Assembly (NCBI GenBank): GCA_012735585.1
Contig: JAAYGX010000070.1
Location: forward strand, 1 to 34,438
Source of the DNA: Tissierella sp.
GTDB taxonomy: Bacteria; Bacillota; Clostridia; Tissierellales; Tissierellaceae
Reading direction: 5' to 3'
Length of the DNA: 34,438 nucleotides
Under the pieces are notes generated by a model. That model made no database searches. It worked only from the letters and a program-made list of their open reading frames with translations, and was not told the origin of the DNA. A program made the translations under genes and the position numbers. This document shows, in pieces, positions 34,107 to 34,438 of this stretch; position 1 is the first letter of the stretch, and the number at the start of each line of letters is the position of its first letter.

Positions 34107-34131
34107 TATAAATAGATGTATAATATTATTT

Positions 34132-34166
34132 TCACCTCATGGTTACAATAAGCATGAGGTGATTTT
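34132..34166 (+). promoter_or_regulatory. Hairpin after cls that overlaps the lipoprotein ribosome binding site
   Basis: TCACCTCATG (34132-34141) is the exact inverse of CATGAGGTGA (34153-34162), with an 11-base loop, followed by TTTTATTT. It can work as a terminator for cls, but GAGGTGA in the right arm is also the ribosome binding site for the TTG start at 34169. Confidence 0.65.
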
Positions 34167-34168
34167 AT

Positions 34169-34438
34169 TTGAAATTTAAAAAAATAATTATAATATTAAT
34201 ACTACTAATAACAATAAGTGGGTGTTCTAATAATAAAAACAATACATCTGAGATTAAAACCTTAGACAAAGCTCCAGATAGTGTAGGTGAAGTAGATAAA
34301 GAAATAGGAAGAGTTCTAGAAAATGTGGGCAAAATTGAAAGAGTTGTTTTAGACATAAATCTTGAGGAAGAAGAACAAGGTCCTGGTCAGCATGGCCAAC
34401 AAGAACAATCAGGCTCCCAATCAACCCATCCTCATTCA
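34169..34438 (+). CDS. Putative lipoprotein, N-terminal part (cut by window end)
   Basis: The frame from TTG at 34169 is open to the window edge (90 codons). The product begins MKFKKIIIILILLITISGCS: a lysine-containing head, hydrophobic core and a lipobox ending SGC, so the mature protein should start at Cys19 with a lipid anchor outside the membrane. The next part is hydrophilic and acidic (VGEVDKEIGRVLENVGKI, DINLEEEEQGPG), then rich in Q, S and H (QHGQQEQSGSQSTHPHS). The Gln/His-rich tail may bind metal, a guess only. No family is recognised from this part. Translation may be limited by the upstream hairpin. Confidence 0.75.
   Translation, partial: MKFKKIIIILILLITISGCSNNKNNTSEIKTLDKAPDSVGEVDKEIGRVLENVGKIERVVLDINLEEEEQGPGQHGQQEQSGSQSTHPHS

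Noticed and set aside
1-34438. CRISPR array, prophage or complete insertion sequence
   Set aside because: No regularly spaced repeats, integrase, transposase, capsid or terminase coding regions were seen in either strand.

Overview
The window is AT-rich, low-GC Gram-positive DNA, most likely from an anaerobic, spore-forming member of the Clostridia or Tissierellia. Three things point there. Spore genes are present: an alpha/beta-type SASP with a sigma-G-like promoter, a cotJABC operon, and an exosporium-type protein. Oxygen-defence proteins of strict anaerobes are present (rubrerythrin and a 52-residue rubredoxin). A ferredoxin-linked 2-oxoacid oxidoreductase sits beside phosphate butyryltransferase and butyrate kinase, which is typical of amino-acid fermenters. 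The genus assignment is inference. No prophage, complete insertion sequence, CRISPR array or rRNA was seen.

Layout. 1-2.9 kb: the tail of a chemoreceptor, a Crp/Fnr regulator, a small unknown protein, a membrane-anchored L,D-transpeptidase and a SASP. 3.1-4.2 kb: cotJA-cotJB-cotJC. 4.2-4.55 kb: a mostly non-coding stretch with a possible 42-residue membrane peptide. 4.55-8.8 kb: a two-gene chromate-transporter-type permease, rubrerythrin, an HPr-like protein with Cys at position 46, a PrsW-type membrane protease and a CapA-like protein. 8.9-10.9 kb: cdaA-cdaR (c-di-AMP synthesis and its regulator). 11.1-16.4 kb: a tight seven-gene catabolic operon, ptb-buk-(P-loop ATPase)-vor delta/alpha/beta/gamma. 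16.5-18.5 kb (minus strand): a CsxC-like spore surface protein and dinB. 18.7-23.3 kb: cca-glmM-degV-mnmA. 23.4 kb: tRNA-Leu(UAG) with a consensus promoter and a terminator. 23.6-29.8 kb: tig-clpP-clpX, then lon-engB. 29.8-34.4 kb: rubredoxin (minus), an orphan RsbW/SpoIIAB-like ATPase, typA, cardiolipin synthase, and the start of a lipoprotein cut by the window edge.

How the genes work together. The vor-ptb-buk operon reads as one module: 2-oxoacids are oxidised to acyl-CoA with reduction of ferredoxin, the acyl group is moved to phosphate, and ATP is made by the kinase. tig, clpP, clpX and lon form a protein folding and degradation block. cdaA/cdaR and glmM, adjacent in many Firmicutes, lie about 9 kb apart here, and part of the DNA between them is the catabolic operon. 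Two related degenerate repeats, 32 of 46 bases identical by hand count, sit at the two edges of that operon.

No clearly new multi-gene system is visible. The best leads are the repeat-flanked catabolic operon with its uncharacterised ATPase, the HPr-like protein lacking the regulatory serine, a hairpin that buries the ribosome binding site of the terminal lipoprotein, and the hairpins upstream of the CsxC-like gene, cca and lon.
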